Shown: positions 56,717 through 64,000 of the stretch, piece after piece
How the letters are laid out: the number at the start of each line of letters is the position of its first letter
Numbering within the stretch: the first letter of the stretch is position 1
DNA from: Prochlorococcus sp. MIT 0603
GTDB lineage: Bacteria; Cyanobacteriota; Cyanobacteriia; PCC-6307; Cyanobiaceae
Assembly: GCF_000760215.1 (NCBI RefSeq)
Contig: NZ_JNAW01000004.1
Span: 248,001 to 312,000 of the forward strand
DNA length: 64,000 nucleotides
Direction: 5' to 3'
Translations under genes and position numbers: made by a program
The notes under the pieces: model-generated
The model's input: only the letters and a program-made list of their open reading frames with translations
Databases searched by the model: none
Told to the model about the DNA's origin: nothing

Positions 56717-57367
56717 CTACTTTTTTGAAGAAAATAAACGGATAAATAACCATAAAATTCCACTAATTAATCCAAAAACCAAAATCAATTTAATAATTTT
56801 TGAAAAAGGTTCAATCCAAACCTCCACTAAAGGATAACTTTCACCTAAGAAGATTCCCATAGAGGTTAAAAACAAAACCCAAATCAAGCTGCCTGCTGTT
56901 GTCCAAATAACAAAAGGTAGTAAAGGCATTAACTCAATCCCAGCTGGTACAGAAATCAATGTTCTAATACCAGGTACTAATCTTCCCCAAAACACCAATG
57001 CTTTTCCATATCTTCCAAACCAATCACGACTTTTATATAACTCTCTTGGACTAATTCCAATCCATTTGCCATATTTCTTCAACCAATTTTCAAGCTTTTT
57101 CTCACTTACTAATCTACCAATTCCATACCATGGAAATGCTCCTAAAACAGTTCCAATTAATCCTGCTATAACTACTGGAAGAAAATTTAACTGGCCTTGT
57201 GAAACATAAAATCCACCAAGAGGCATAATTAACTCTGAAGGGATTGGCGGAAATAAATTTTCTAAGAACATTGCTAATAATATTGATGCATAACCAATCC
57301 ACTGATTAGTTGCAACCGCATCACCAATAAAATCAGGTAAAGATGTAAGAAATTCAACAATGCTCAT
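56717..57367 (-). CDS. DedA-family membrane protein
   Basis: DedA/SNARE-associated family; members flip or transport phospholipids across the inner membrane. 216 residues with five or six hydrophobic segments. Seen: YASILLAMFLENLFPPIPSE, the family ENLFPPIPSELIMPLGGF element, FPWYGIGRLVSEKKLENWL and FWGRLVPGIRTLISVPAGI with the conserved arginines. A basic pocket carrying Arg residues is kept. ATG at 57367. The ahcY gene on its right side is upstream in the same direction, 30 bases away. Confidence 0.9.
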   Translation of the reverse strand: MSIVEFLTSLPDFIGDAVATNQWIGYASILLAMFLENLFPPIPSELIMPLGGFYVSQGQLNFLPVVIAGLIGTVLGAFPWYGIGRLVSEKKLENWLKKYGKWIGISPRELYKSRDWFGRYGKALVFWGRLVPGIRTLISVPAGIELMPLLPFVIWTTAGSLIWVLFLTSMGIFLGESYPLVEVWIEPFSKIIKLILVFGLISGILWLFIRLFSSKK

Positions 57368-57397
57368 TAAAATATTATTAGAAGGTATTAAATCAAA

Positions 57398-58822
57398 TTA
57401 ATATCTATATTGTTCAGATTTATATGGACCGTTAATAGGAACATTTATATAGTTTGCTTGCTCTTTAGTTAATTCAGTTAATTGAGCCCCTATTTTATCC
57501 AAATGTAAACGCGCTACCATTTCATCTAGATGTTTAGGTAATACATAAACATTTTTTTGATATTCATTTCCTTTAGTAAATAATTCAATCTGCGCCAATA
57601 CTTGATTAGTAAATGAATTACTCATAACAAAACTTGGATGACCAGTAGCACATCCCAAGTTCACTAAGCGACCTTCAGCCAGAAGAATAATCTTATTTCC
57701 ATTTGGAAGTGTAATGTGATCAACTTGAGGTTTAATATTTTCCCAATGATATGACTTCAAAGAAGCAACATCAATCTCATTATCAAAGTGACCAATATTG
57801 GAAACAATAGCCTCATCTTTCATTCGAATAAGATGTTCATGACAAATAACTTGATAATTTCCTGTAGCAGTAACAAAAATATCAATATCTTCAACCACAT
57901 CATCTAAACGAACAACTCTATAACCTTCCATTGCAGCCTGAAGTGCACAGATTGGATCAATCTCAGCAATCATGACCGTTGCACCAAGCCCTCTTAATGA
58001 CTGAGCTGATCCTTTTCCCACATCACCATATCCAATAACTAGAGCGACTTTCCCTGCAACCATTACGTCAGTTGCCCGTTTAATTCCATCCACAAGTGAT
58101 TCACGACATCCATACAGGTTGTCAAATTTGCTCTTAGTAACTGAGTCATTCACATTTATAGCTGGGAAAGGAAGTTCTCCATTTTTCTGCATCTGGTAAA
58201 GCCTTGCCACACCAGTAGTTGTTTCTTCTGTTACCCCCTTAATGTTTCTTCTAATTCGTGAATAAAAAGATTTGTCCTCTAATAATTTCTGCCGAATGGA
58301 AGCAAAAAGTGCAATCTCTTCCTCATTCGAAGGGTTGTCTAATATTGCAATATCTTTTTCTGCCTTTTCGCCCAGTATTACTAAACCTGTTGCATCTCCA
58401 CCATCATCCAAAATCATATTGGGTCCTTCAAAATCGCCCCATTCAAGTATGGAATGTGTATAAGACCAGTATTCAGATAATGTCTCACCTTTTTTTGCAA
58501 ATACAGGGATTCCTTCTTTTGCAATAGCTGCAGCAGCATGGTCTTGTGTAGAGAAAATATTGCATGATGCCCATCGAACTTTGGCTCCCAAAGCAACCAA
58601 AGTCTCAATCAATACAGCTGTCTGAATAGTCATATGAAGACTCCCTGCAATTCTTGCCCCATCCAAGGGTTTCTCCATCCCAAACTTTTCTCTCAAAGAA
58701 ATTAATCCAGGCATCTCTTTCTCAGCTATAGAAATCTCTTTGCGGCCAAACTCAGCAAGATTTATATCAGCCACTAGGTAAGCTGAATCTGAAGTCAAGT
58801 GTGATGCTGTTGATGAAACCAT
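57398..58822 (-). CDS. ahcY: adenosylhomocysteinase
   Basis: Splits S-adenosylhomocysteine to adenosine and homocysteine, keeping methylation reactions going. 474 residues. Seen: [59 protein letters not shown]-binding [28 protein letters not shown] and [12 protein letters not shown], then the C-terminal [13 protein letters not shown]-like end ([12 protein letters not shown]). The insertion typical of eukaryotic/cyanobacterial forms is present. ATG at 58822; divergent from tsaE by 29 bases. Confidence 0.97.
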   Translation of the reverse strand: MVSSTASHLTSDSAYLVADINLAEFGRKEISIAEKEMPGLISLREKFGMEKPLDGARIAGSLHMTIQTAVLIETLVALGAKVRWASCNIFSTQDHAAAAIAKEGIPVFAKKGETLSEYWSYTHSILEWGDFEGPNMILDDGGDATGLVILGEKAEKDIAILDNPSNEEEIALFASIRQKLLEDKSFYSRIRRNIKGVTEETTTGVARLYQMQKNGELPFPAINVNDSVTKSKFDNLYGCRESLVDGIKRATDVMVAGKVALVIGYGDVGKGSAQSLRGLGATVMIAEIDPICALQAAMEGYRVVRLDDVVEDIDIFVTATGNYQVICHEHLIRMKDEAIVSNIGHFDNEIDVASLKSYHWENIKPQVDHITLPNGNKIILLAEGRLVNLGCATGHPSFVMSNSFTNQVLAQIELFTKGNEYQKNVYVLPKHLDEMVARLHLDKIGAQLTELTKEQANYINVPINGPYKSEQYRY

Positions 58823-58851
58823 GATTACTTTTTAATCCAAAGCGAAGTAAG

Positions 58852-59334
58852 GTGATTCATAAAATAGAAATTAACACCATAATCAAAGAACATTCTAACC
58901 AATCAAACTGGGTACTTAGAGATCATGACGAGACAATTCTGTTTGGCCAGTCATTAGCCGATACTCTTAAAAAAACAAATATACTCTTCCTAGAAGGACC
59001 ATTAGGAGCGGGAAAAACCTCATTAGTGAAAGGCATAGCGAAAGGTTTAAATATCAAAGAACCAATTACAAGTCCTACTTTTGCTTTATCACATCATTAC
59101 CTGCATGGAAGTAGAGCCCTAATTCATTTAGATCTGTATAGATTAGAAAAAGCTCAAGCAGCTAATGAATTATTTCTTCAAGAAGAAGAAACAGCAACGA
59201 TGTTGAATGGTCTGATAGTAATAGAATGGCCTTCCCGATTAAGCCTAAAAGTTGATGATGCCTATCAAATATCGATTAAATATTTACCACATGGGGCACA
59301 AGGACGAAAAATTCAATTAATACCTTCAACTTAA
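58852..59334 (+). CDS. tsaE: tRNA threonylcarbamoyladenosine ATPase TsaE
   Basis: P-loop ATPase that drives the TsaBD t6A tRNA modification. 160 residues. Seen: Walker A GPLGAGKTS at 49-57, SLADTLKKTN, ITSPTFALSHHYLHG, LIHLDLYRLEKAQAANELF with Walker B, and GLIVIEWPSRLS. The N terminus is about 20 residues longer than the E. coli protein. Start is GTG at 58852. The last nine bases overlap the convergent PfkB kinase gene. Confidence 0.93.
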   Translation: MIHKIEINTIIKEHSNQSNWVLRDHDETILFGQSLADTLKKTNILFLEGPLGAGKTSLVKGIAKGLNIKEPITSPTFALSHHYLHGSRALIHLDLYRLEKAQAANELFLQEEETATMLNGLIVIEWPSRLSLKVDDAYQISIKYLPHGAQGRKIQLIPST

Positions 59335-60330
59335 TGATGATAAAAAATCTTGTACAGACCGATTTGATGGCTGCGGATCAATTGCACCCATACCAGCACA
59401 AACCAAAGCCCCACATCCTGCAGCAAAGCGAATCATTGAATCTGCCTCAATGTAACTTTTAGGATTAACAGAATGAACAGCTATTTGAGATATCACTCCT
59501 GCCATAAATGAATCTCCGGCTCCAGTTGTATCTATTACTGAAGGAGGTGAAAATGATTGAGTTTCTCCACGGTAATCTCCCAATAACCATCTAATGGATT
59601 CAGCTCCATCAGTAATGATCACACTTGGGTGCAAAGGTAACGACTCAGAAATCTCTCTTGGATCTTGACTATTGAAAAACAAAATAGCCTCTTCCTTAGC
59701 AAGCTTTAGCAAAGATACTTTAGCCAAAAATGACTTAACTAAAAAGCGAGTTTCATTACTTGGAGGACTGTCTGGACGAGAATGTACATCCCAAAAAGTA
59801 GGTCGCCAATTCAAATCCATTGCTATGTTCATACCATCTAATTTTGCCTGATCAAGAGCCCAAGCAACTACCTTTCTAGAGCCCTCTTGAGCCAATAAAA
59901 TAGTTCCCAATAGAAGCCATTTTGCATCTTTTGCAACCGAAGGCCATGCCATTTTCAACTTGTCTAAATCCAAAGCCTGATCTGCAAAAATATTTACTTT
60001 TTCACCAGCAAAACCACGAAAACTTCTTTCCCCATGAGAATCTCTATGAACCAGAACAACCCTAGTAGGTAGAGTTGGATGAACCTGTAAACCAGAGATA
60101 TTGACACCACGAGAATTAAATAAATTAAAGAATTGCTGACCTATAGAGTCATCACCTAAACAACCAACAAAAGCTACATCTATATCCAACCTAGCTAAAG
60201 CACAAGCAACATTGGCAGGAGCACCACCTAAACAATCCTTGCTTCCTATCTCAAGAGTAGGGTCTCCACCCAAAGGGCCTAAGCGATCTACTAAAGCTTC
60301 ACCTAAACAAATCACCTCGGAGCTTTTCAT
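59326..60330 (-). CDS. PfkB-family carbohydrate kinase (fructokinase-like)
   Basis: Ribokinase-fold sugar kinase, most like fructokinase. 334 residues. Seen: N-terminal VICLGEALVDRLGP, substrate loop KDCLGGAPANVACALARLDI, FVGCLGDDSIGQQFFN, and the PfkB signature VIDTTGAGDSFMAGVISQIA with the catalytic Asp. Substrate cannot be fixed from sequence; fructose is the usual one in cyanobacteria. ATG at 60330; the mutY stop is 56 bases upstream on the same strand. Confidence 0.88.
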   Translation of the reverse strand: MKSSEVICLGEALVDRLGPLGGDPTLEIGSKDCLGGAPANVACALARLDIDVAFVGCLGDDSIGQQFFNLFNSRGVNISGLQVHPTLPTRVVLVHRDSHGERSFRGFAGEKVNIFADQALDLDKLKMAWPSVAKDAKWLLLGTILLAQEGSRKVVAWALDQAKLDGMNIAMDLNWRPTFWDVHSRPDSPPSNETRFLVKSFLAKVSLLKLAKEEAILFFNSQDPREISESLPLHPSVIITDGAESIRWLLGDYRGETQSFSPPSVIDTTGAGDSFMAGVISQIAVHSVNPKSYIEADSMIRFAAGCGALVCAGMGAIDPQPSNRSVQDFLSSLS

Positions 60331-60386
60331 TGATCTACTCCAAAAAAATTACACATTTTATTCAAAATACTTAGAAACTCAACAAA

Positions 60387-61511
60387 TTACTTTTCTTTAG
60401 ATGGAACTATATAATCCTGTAAAGCTTTAATCATATATTTATTTGCTGCAGGGAAAGGATAATTAATTAAATCATCAGGTTTAACCCATTTAGTTTGCAA
60501 ACTTGATAAAGGCTTAGGTATTCCTGAGCTTAACTTACAAATATAAACAACAAAATGAAGTTTCTTATGTGAATAACAATGATCAAATTCTATAAGGTTT
60601 TGAAGAACTTTAATGTGAACTCCTAATTCTTCATGAATTTCTCTAATTACTGTATCTTCGATTAATTCACCTTTTTCTTGTTTACCACCTGGAAACTCCC
60701 ACATACTTCCCATGGTTTGGTCAGGTTTCCTTTGATCAATAAGAATTTCACCAAAATCATTAAAAACTATACCAATACCAATTACCAAGTTAGGCAAGGC
60801 TTTTTTAGGAGCCTTCATAGGGAATTTTGATGGATCACCTTGATAATAAGCACAACAGTATGATTTCCAAGGACAACAAAAACATTTTGGATTCTTTGGT
60901 AAACAAACGGTGGCACCAAGATCCATCAGTGCCTGATTAAAATTCCTTGGTGAGTCATAATCAAGCAGATCATTACTTAGTGACCAAAGCTTTGAAGAAG
61001 ATCTAGAAAGTGATTGCTCATTACCAATTAATCTTGAAAGAATTCTTTTTACATTGCCATCAAGCAATGCTTCAGGAAGATCAAATGCTGAAGAAATAAT
61101 ACTTGCAGCAGTTGTTCTACCAATACCAGGCAAATCAACCCAAGTAGATATGCTCACCGGCCAAGCTAATGGATTTAAGCTGTTATTCGATCCAATAATT
61201 TCAAGCAACTTTTTAGCCGACTGATGTGTCCTTTTTGCTCGCGAATAATAACCAAGGCCCTGCCAAAGAAGCAAAACCTCATGATCACCTGCATGAGCCA
61301 GATCAACTAAAGTTGGAAAAGCTTTCATCCAATTCTTCCAATAAGGTAAAACAACCTTTAATTGTGTTTGCTGGAGCATGACCTCAGCAATCCAGATGGG
61401 ATAAACAGGTAATTTTTCTAATTTTTCTGGCAAAGCACCATTAGGTTTAAGCTTCCAAGGGATCCAATGACGACCATGTAATGCAAACCAATTTAATAAA
61501 ACTGCTTGCAT
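60387..61511 (-). CDS. mutY: A/G-specific adenine DNA glycosylase MutY with C-terminal NUDIX domain
   Basis: Removes adenine mispaired with 8-oxoguanine. From ATG 61511 it is 374 residues and aligns with the E. coli N terminus (MQAVLLNWFALHGRHWIPW); an upstream ATG at 61580 adds 23 residues and would overlap the divergent neighbour. Seen: catalytic Glu in IAEVMLQQTQ, helix-hairpin-helix VDLPGIGRTTAASII, Asp in LLDGNVKRILSR, 4Fe-4S cysteines CLPKNPKCFCCPWKSYC (6-2-5 spacing), and a C-terminal NUDIX part with WEFPGGKQEKGELIED then VIREIHEELGV. Confidence 0.93.
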   Translation of the reverse strand: MQAVLLNWFALHGRHWIPWKLKPNGALPEKLEKLPVYPIWIAEVMLQQTQLKVVLPYWKNWMKAFPTLVDLAHAGDHEVLLLWQGLGYYSRAKRTHQSAKKLLEIIGSNNSLNPLAWPVSISTWVDLPGIGRTTAASIISSAFDLPEALLDGNVKRILSRLIGNEQSLSRSSSKLWSLSNDLLDYDSPRNFNQALMDLGATVCLPKNPKCFCCPWKSYCCAYYQGDPSKFPMKAPKKALPNLVIGIGIVFNDFGEILIDQRKPDQTMGSMWEFPGGKQEKGELIEDTVIREIHEELGVHIKVLQNLIEFDHCYSHKKLHFVVYICKLSSGIPKPLSSLQTKWVKPDDLINYPFPAANKYMIKALQDYIVPSKEK

Positions 61512-61559
61512 ATCTTCTATCTTGTCAATACTCCACAAATCTTTTATAGAGTCATCATC

Positions 61560-62471
61560 GTGTATACAGCTGGCACACATATTCTCAACTGGAATGGATT
61601 AAAAGTCGCATGGAAAAAAGAATGCCAATCAACGCAATCTGAAGTGGCTACCTTGTTGATTCATGGTTTTGGAGCGAATAAAAATCATTGGAGACATAAC
61701 CAAACTGTTCTTGGAACAATAGCGCCATCTTATTCAATAGATTTAATAGGGTTTGGAGAAAGCAGCCAGCCTATTTCAAGACTTAATGGGGAAGAGCAAA
61801 ACGAAAATAATTATTGTTATAACTTTGAAAATTGGGGGAACCAAATTGCAGATTTCTCAAAATTAGTTATTAAGAAACCCGTTGTATTAATTGGAAATTC
61901 TATTGGTGGCGTGATTGCATTAAAAGCAGCACAAATACTGAAAGAAAAGTGTAAAAGAGTAATTTTAATCAATTGTGCCCAAAGGTTAATGGATGACAAA
62001 CAACTCAGTAAAAAATCAACCTTGCAAAAAATATTAAGACCTGGACTTAAGTTCATTACGAAACAAAGATGGTTAAGCAGAAGCTTATTTAAAAATGCTG
62101 CAAAGCCTTCATTTATAAAGAAGGTTTTGCAAAAAGCTTATCCAAGTGGATCCAATATTGATGATGGTTTAATTAACCTTCTTCATCAACCAACTAAAGG
62201 ATTGGGAGCCCCTGAAGCATTTCATGGCTTTATAAATATATTCAATGATTCCTTAGCACCAGAATTAATGGAAGAATTGGATTTACCGGTGGATATGATC
62301 TGGGGTGAAGATGATCCTTGGGAATCATGCACTGAAGCGAAAAATTGGTTCTTAACAATTCCATGTATAAAGTCTCTTGAAATTATTAAGCATTCAGGTC
62401 ATTGCCCTCACGATGAAAGCCCTGAAAAAGTTAACCCTATTTTGGTAAAACTAGTTCAGCAAGCAACGTAA
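61560..62471 (+). CDS. alpha/beta hydrolase, paralogue of 29501-30451
   Basis: About 303 residues. Seen: LLIHGFGANKNHWRHNQ, SIDLIGFGES, nucleophile elbow GNSIGG, acid in MIWGEDDPWES and catalytic His in HSGHCPHDESPE. These elements match the hydrolase at 29501-30451 one for one, so they are paralogues. Substrate unknown. GTG at 61560 is the best start; TTG at 61506 would add residues unlike the family. Starts near and divergent from mutY; its end overlaps the sigma factor gene by 16 bases. Confidence 0.87.
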   Translation: MYTAGTHILNWNGLKVAWKKECQSTQSEVATLLIHGFGANKNHWRHNQTVLGTIAPSYSIDLIGFGESSQPISRLNGEEQNENNYCYNFENWGNQIADFSKLVIKKPVVLIGNSIGGVIALKAAQILKEKCKRVILINCAQRLMDDKQLSKKSTLQKILRPGLKFITKQRWLSRSLFKNAAKPSFIKKVLQKAYPSGSNIDDGLINLLHQPTKGLGAPEAFHGFINIFNDSLAPELMEELDLPVDMIWGEDDPWESCTEAKNWFLTIPCIKSLEIIKHSGHCPHDESPEKVNPILVKLVQQAT

Positions 62472-63460
62472 GCTTCAACGGTATTTCCATACTTGCGTAA
62501 TCCTCGCAGAGCATCTCTTTCAAGATTTCTCACTCGATCTCTACTTATACCAAGAATCCTACCAATACCAGTCAGAGTCATAGGCTCTTCACCATTCATG
62601 CCATACCTCATTCTTAAAACTCTATGCTGCATTTGAGGTAACTTTTGCAATATTACGTCTAAATCTCCCTTCATACATTCCATCTCAATCTCTTGATTAG
62701 GTAAATCTGTATCAGAAGCTATCAAATCTAATAGCGCTGTATCATCTCCATCTCCCACTTTTGATTCTAGGCTAATAGGCTGACTAGCCCTGAACATTAA
62801 TTCTTTCACTTCCTCGATTGGAATATCTAAAAAATTAGCTAGTTCTTGCATAGATGGAGTTCTAGCTAACTGCTGACTCAACTCTCTCTGACCTTTTTTT
62901 AACTTGTTTAATATTTCAGTAATATGAATTGGTAATCTTATTAATCGACTTTTTTCAGCAATAGCTCTTGTAATACCTTGTCTAATCCACCAATATGCAT
63001 ATGTAGAAAACTTATAACCTCTTGCAGGATCAAACTTCTCAACGCCTCTTACCAAACCAATTGTTCCTTCTTGGATTAAATCCAAAAGTTCCATATTCCT
63101 CTTTGTATATTTTTTGGCAACACTAACTACTAAACGCAAATTTGAAGCAACCATTCTCTCTTTTGCTCGATTACCTCGAATTAAACGTTTTTTTAACTGT
63201 GCAATTTTAATTCCAGCTTCTTTAGCTAGCTCTTCTTGGGTCGGCTTCGTTCCATTGATACTTTCAAGTTCTGATTCCAATTTTTCTAAAGAGTTCAAAT
63301 CTTGAACTTGACGACCTAATGTTATTTCCTGCTCGTTTGTTAGTAGTGGAACTCTCCCAATATCCCTTAAATATGAGCGAACTAGATCAACCTCAGCTAC
63401 AACTTTATTAGTTGATCCACTTACATATGACTTGGTAGAAATACTCTGAGCAGAAGTCAC
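62456..63460 (-). CDS. group 2 sigma-70-family sigma factor
   Basis: Alternative but rpoD-like promoter-recognition subunit, typically acting in stress or light/dark shifts. 334 residues without the non-conserved region of the primary factor. Seen: region 1.2 VRSYLRDIGRVPLLTNEQEI, region 2 ASNLRLVVSVAKKYTKRNME then LLDLIQEGTIGLVRGVEKFD and KFSTYAYWWIRQGITRAIAE, region 3 RLPIHITEILNKLKKGQREL, region 4 LRMRYGMNGEEPMTLTGIG then GISRDRVRNLERDALRGL. Start is GTG at 63460. Which group 2 member it is cannot be told here. Confidence 0.93.
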   Translation of the reverse strand: MTSAQSISTKSYVSGSTNKVVAEVDLVRSYLRDIGRVPLLTNEQEITLGRQVQDLNSLEKLESELESINGTKPTQEELAKEAGIKIAQLKKRLIRGNRAKERMVASNLRLVVSVAKKYTKRNMELLDLIQEGTIGLVRGVEKFDPARGYKFSTYAYWWIRQGITRAIAEKSRLIRLPIHITEILNKLKKGQRELSQQLARTPSMQELANFLDIPIEEVKELMFRASQPISLESKVGDGDDTALLDLIASDTDLPNQEIEMECMKGDLDVILQKLPQMQHRVLRMRYGMNGEEPMTLTGIGRILGISRDRVRNLERDALRGLRKYGNTVEAYVAC

Positions 63461-63567
63461 GACGAAAATCTATTGCGTTTTGTAAAGAATATCATTAAGA
63501 ACTGTAAAGTTGTGAAAATCAACTCAAATTCCAGGGAATTTAGGTAAAAATACCTATGCAGAGCTGT

Positions 63568-64000
63568 CTACTGAATTATCTTGGTTAGAAGCCACGAAGC
63601 AGTTCGTAAATAAATCCAAACTCCAACCACATCAGTTGCTGTGGTGATAAAAGGAGCTGACATTAAAGCTGGGTCCAGTCCCATCCTATGAAACAACAAA
63701 GGCAAAGAAGCCCCTGCCGTGGCTGCCAAAGTAGTTATAGCCAATAAACTAATACCAACAGCAGCGCCCACTAAAGGACCTTCTCCTTGCCACCATGCAA
63801 AAGGAACTACAAATAAAAGCATAAGCAATCCAAGCAATGCACCTGCAATCGTTTCCCGGAAAATCGCTTTTAAAAAACCTAAAGCTTGAATTCTTTGAGT
63901 ACTTAACCCTCTAATAACAACTGTAGAACTTTGTGCCCCAATATTTCCACCAGTCCCTATCAATAAAGGAATAAAAGCTGCTAATAAAACTACTTGTCGT
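63568..64000 (-). CDS. mgtE: magnesium transporter MgtE, C-terminal part (5' end outside window)
   Basis: Mg2+ channel of the MgtE/SLC41 family. Only the C-terminal membrane domain is inside the window; the frame stays open to base 64000, so the gene continues beyond. Seen: the family motif RQVVLLAAFIPLLIGTGGNI then GAQSSTVVIRGL, several hydrophobic helices including GALLGLLMLLFVVPFAWW, LGLDPALMSAPFITTATDV with the pore Asp region, and a VVGVWIYLRTASWLL tail. An internal TTG at 63963 is not the start. Cytoplasmic CBS domains would be upstream. Confidence 0.93.
   Translation of the reverse strand, partial: RQVVLLAAFIPLLIGTGGNIGAQSSTVVIRGLSTQRIQALGFLKAIFRETIAGALLGLLMLLFVVPFAWWQGEGPLVGAAVGISLLAITTLAATAGASLPLLFHRMGLDPALMSAPFITTATDVVGVWIYLRTASWLLTKIIQ

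Overview
The window is a gene-dense, AT-rich chromosomal segment of a picocyanobacterium, most probably Prochlorococcus (a low-light type is my best guess). Evidence: photosystem I genes psaD and psaC, NDH-1 subunit ndhS, cyanobacterial-type gshA, the panC-cmk fusion, rpaB, a cyanobacterial CCB-type cytochrome b6f assembly factor, a complete heme-to-phycoerythrobilin module (ho1-pebA-pebB), very short intergenic spacers and frequent GTG/TTG starts. The genus assignment is inference from gene content and base composition. No phage, insertion sequence, integrase or CRISPR array is visible.

Layout. 1-9.8 kb, minus strand: ppc (cut by the window edge), gshA, trpE, psaD, then the tight mrp-rodA-histidine kinase series. 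9.9-15.7 kb: hemF, a cell-wall amidase-like gene convergently overlapping it, a CCB assembly factor, rnd, an LpxB-like glycosyltransferase, tRNA-Cys, and the largest non-coding stretch (14.8-15.35 kb), which holds a likely Yfr1 small RNA; two very small protein genes follow. 15.7-24.1 kb: an unknown protein, purM, panC-cmk, a low-molecular-weight phosphatase, pebB-pebA-ho1 and icd. 24.1-29.5 kb: a metabolic cluster on the minus strand with a four-carbon acid sugar kinase, an FMN 2-hydroxyacid (lactate/glycolate) oxidase, a Dld-type D-lactate dehydrogenase and an aldose-epimerase-like protein. 29.5-35.5 kb: alpha/beta hydrolase, CPA2 antiporter, glgP and two small unknown proteins. 35.6-41.4 kb: tRNA-Arg, rnpB, rnc, ndhS, rimM, manC, glmS, psaC. 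41.5-46.7 kb: acpP-fabF-tkt, then thiC behind a TPP riboswitch. 46.7-56.7 kb: an M20 amidohydrolase and TPR operon, ruvB, smpB, lysS, rpaB, mreBCD and ssb. 56.7-64 kb: DedA, ahcY, tsaE, a PfkB sugar kinase, mutY, a second alpha/beta hydrolase, a group 2 sigma factor and the C-terminal part of mgtE (cut by the window edge).

Together the genes describe a streamlined photoautotroph: carbon metabolism (PEP carboxylase, isocitrate dehydrogenase, transketolase, glycogen phosphorylase), photosystem I, tetrapyrrole and bilin synthesis, cell-shape machinery (RodA, MreBCD) and core information processing. The observations most worth checking are the divergent Yfr1 candidate at 14894-14951, the hydroxy-acid oxidation cluster at 24152-28525, the two unannotated-size small proteins at 15351-15698, and the histidine kinase with a degenerate ATP-binding domain at 6048-7433.
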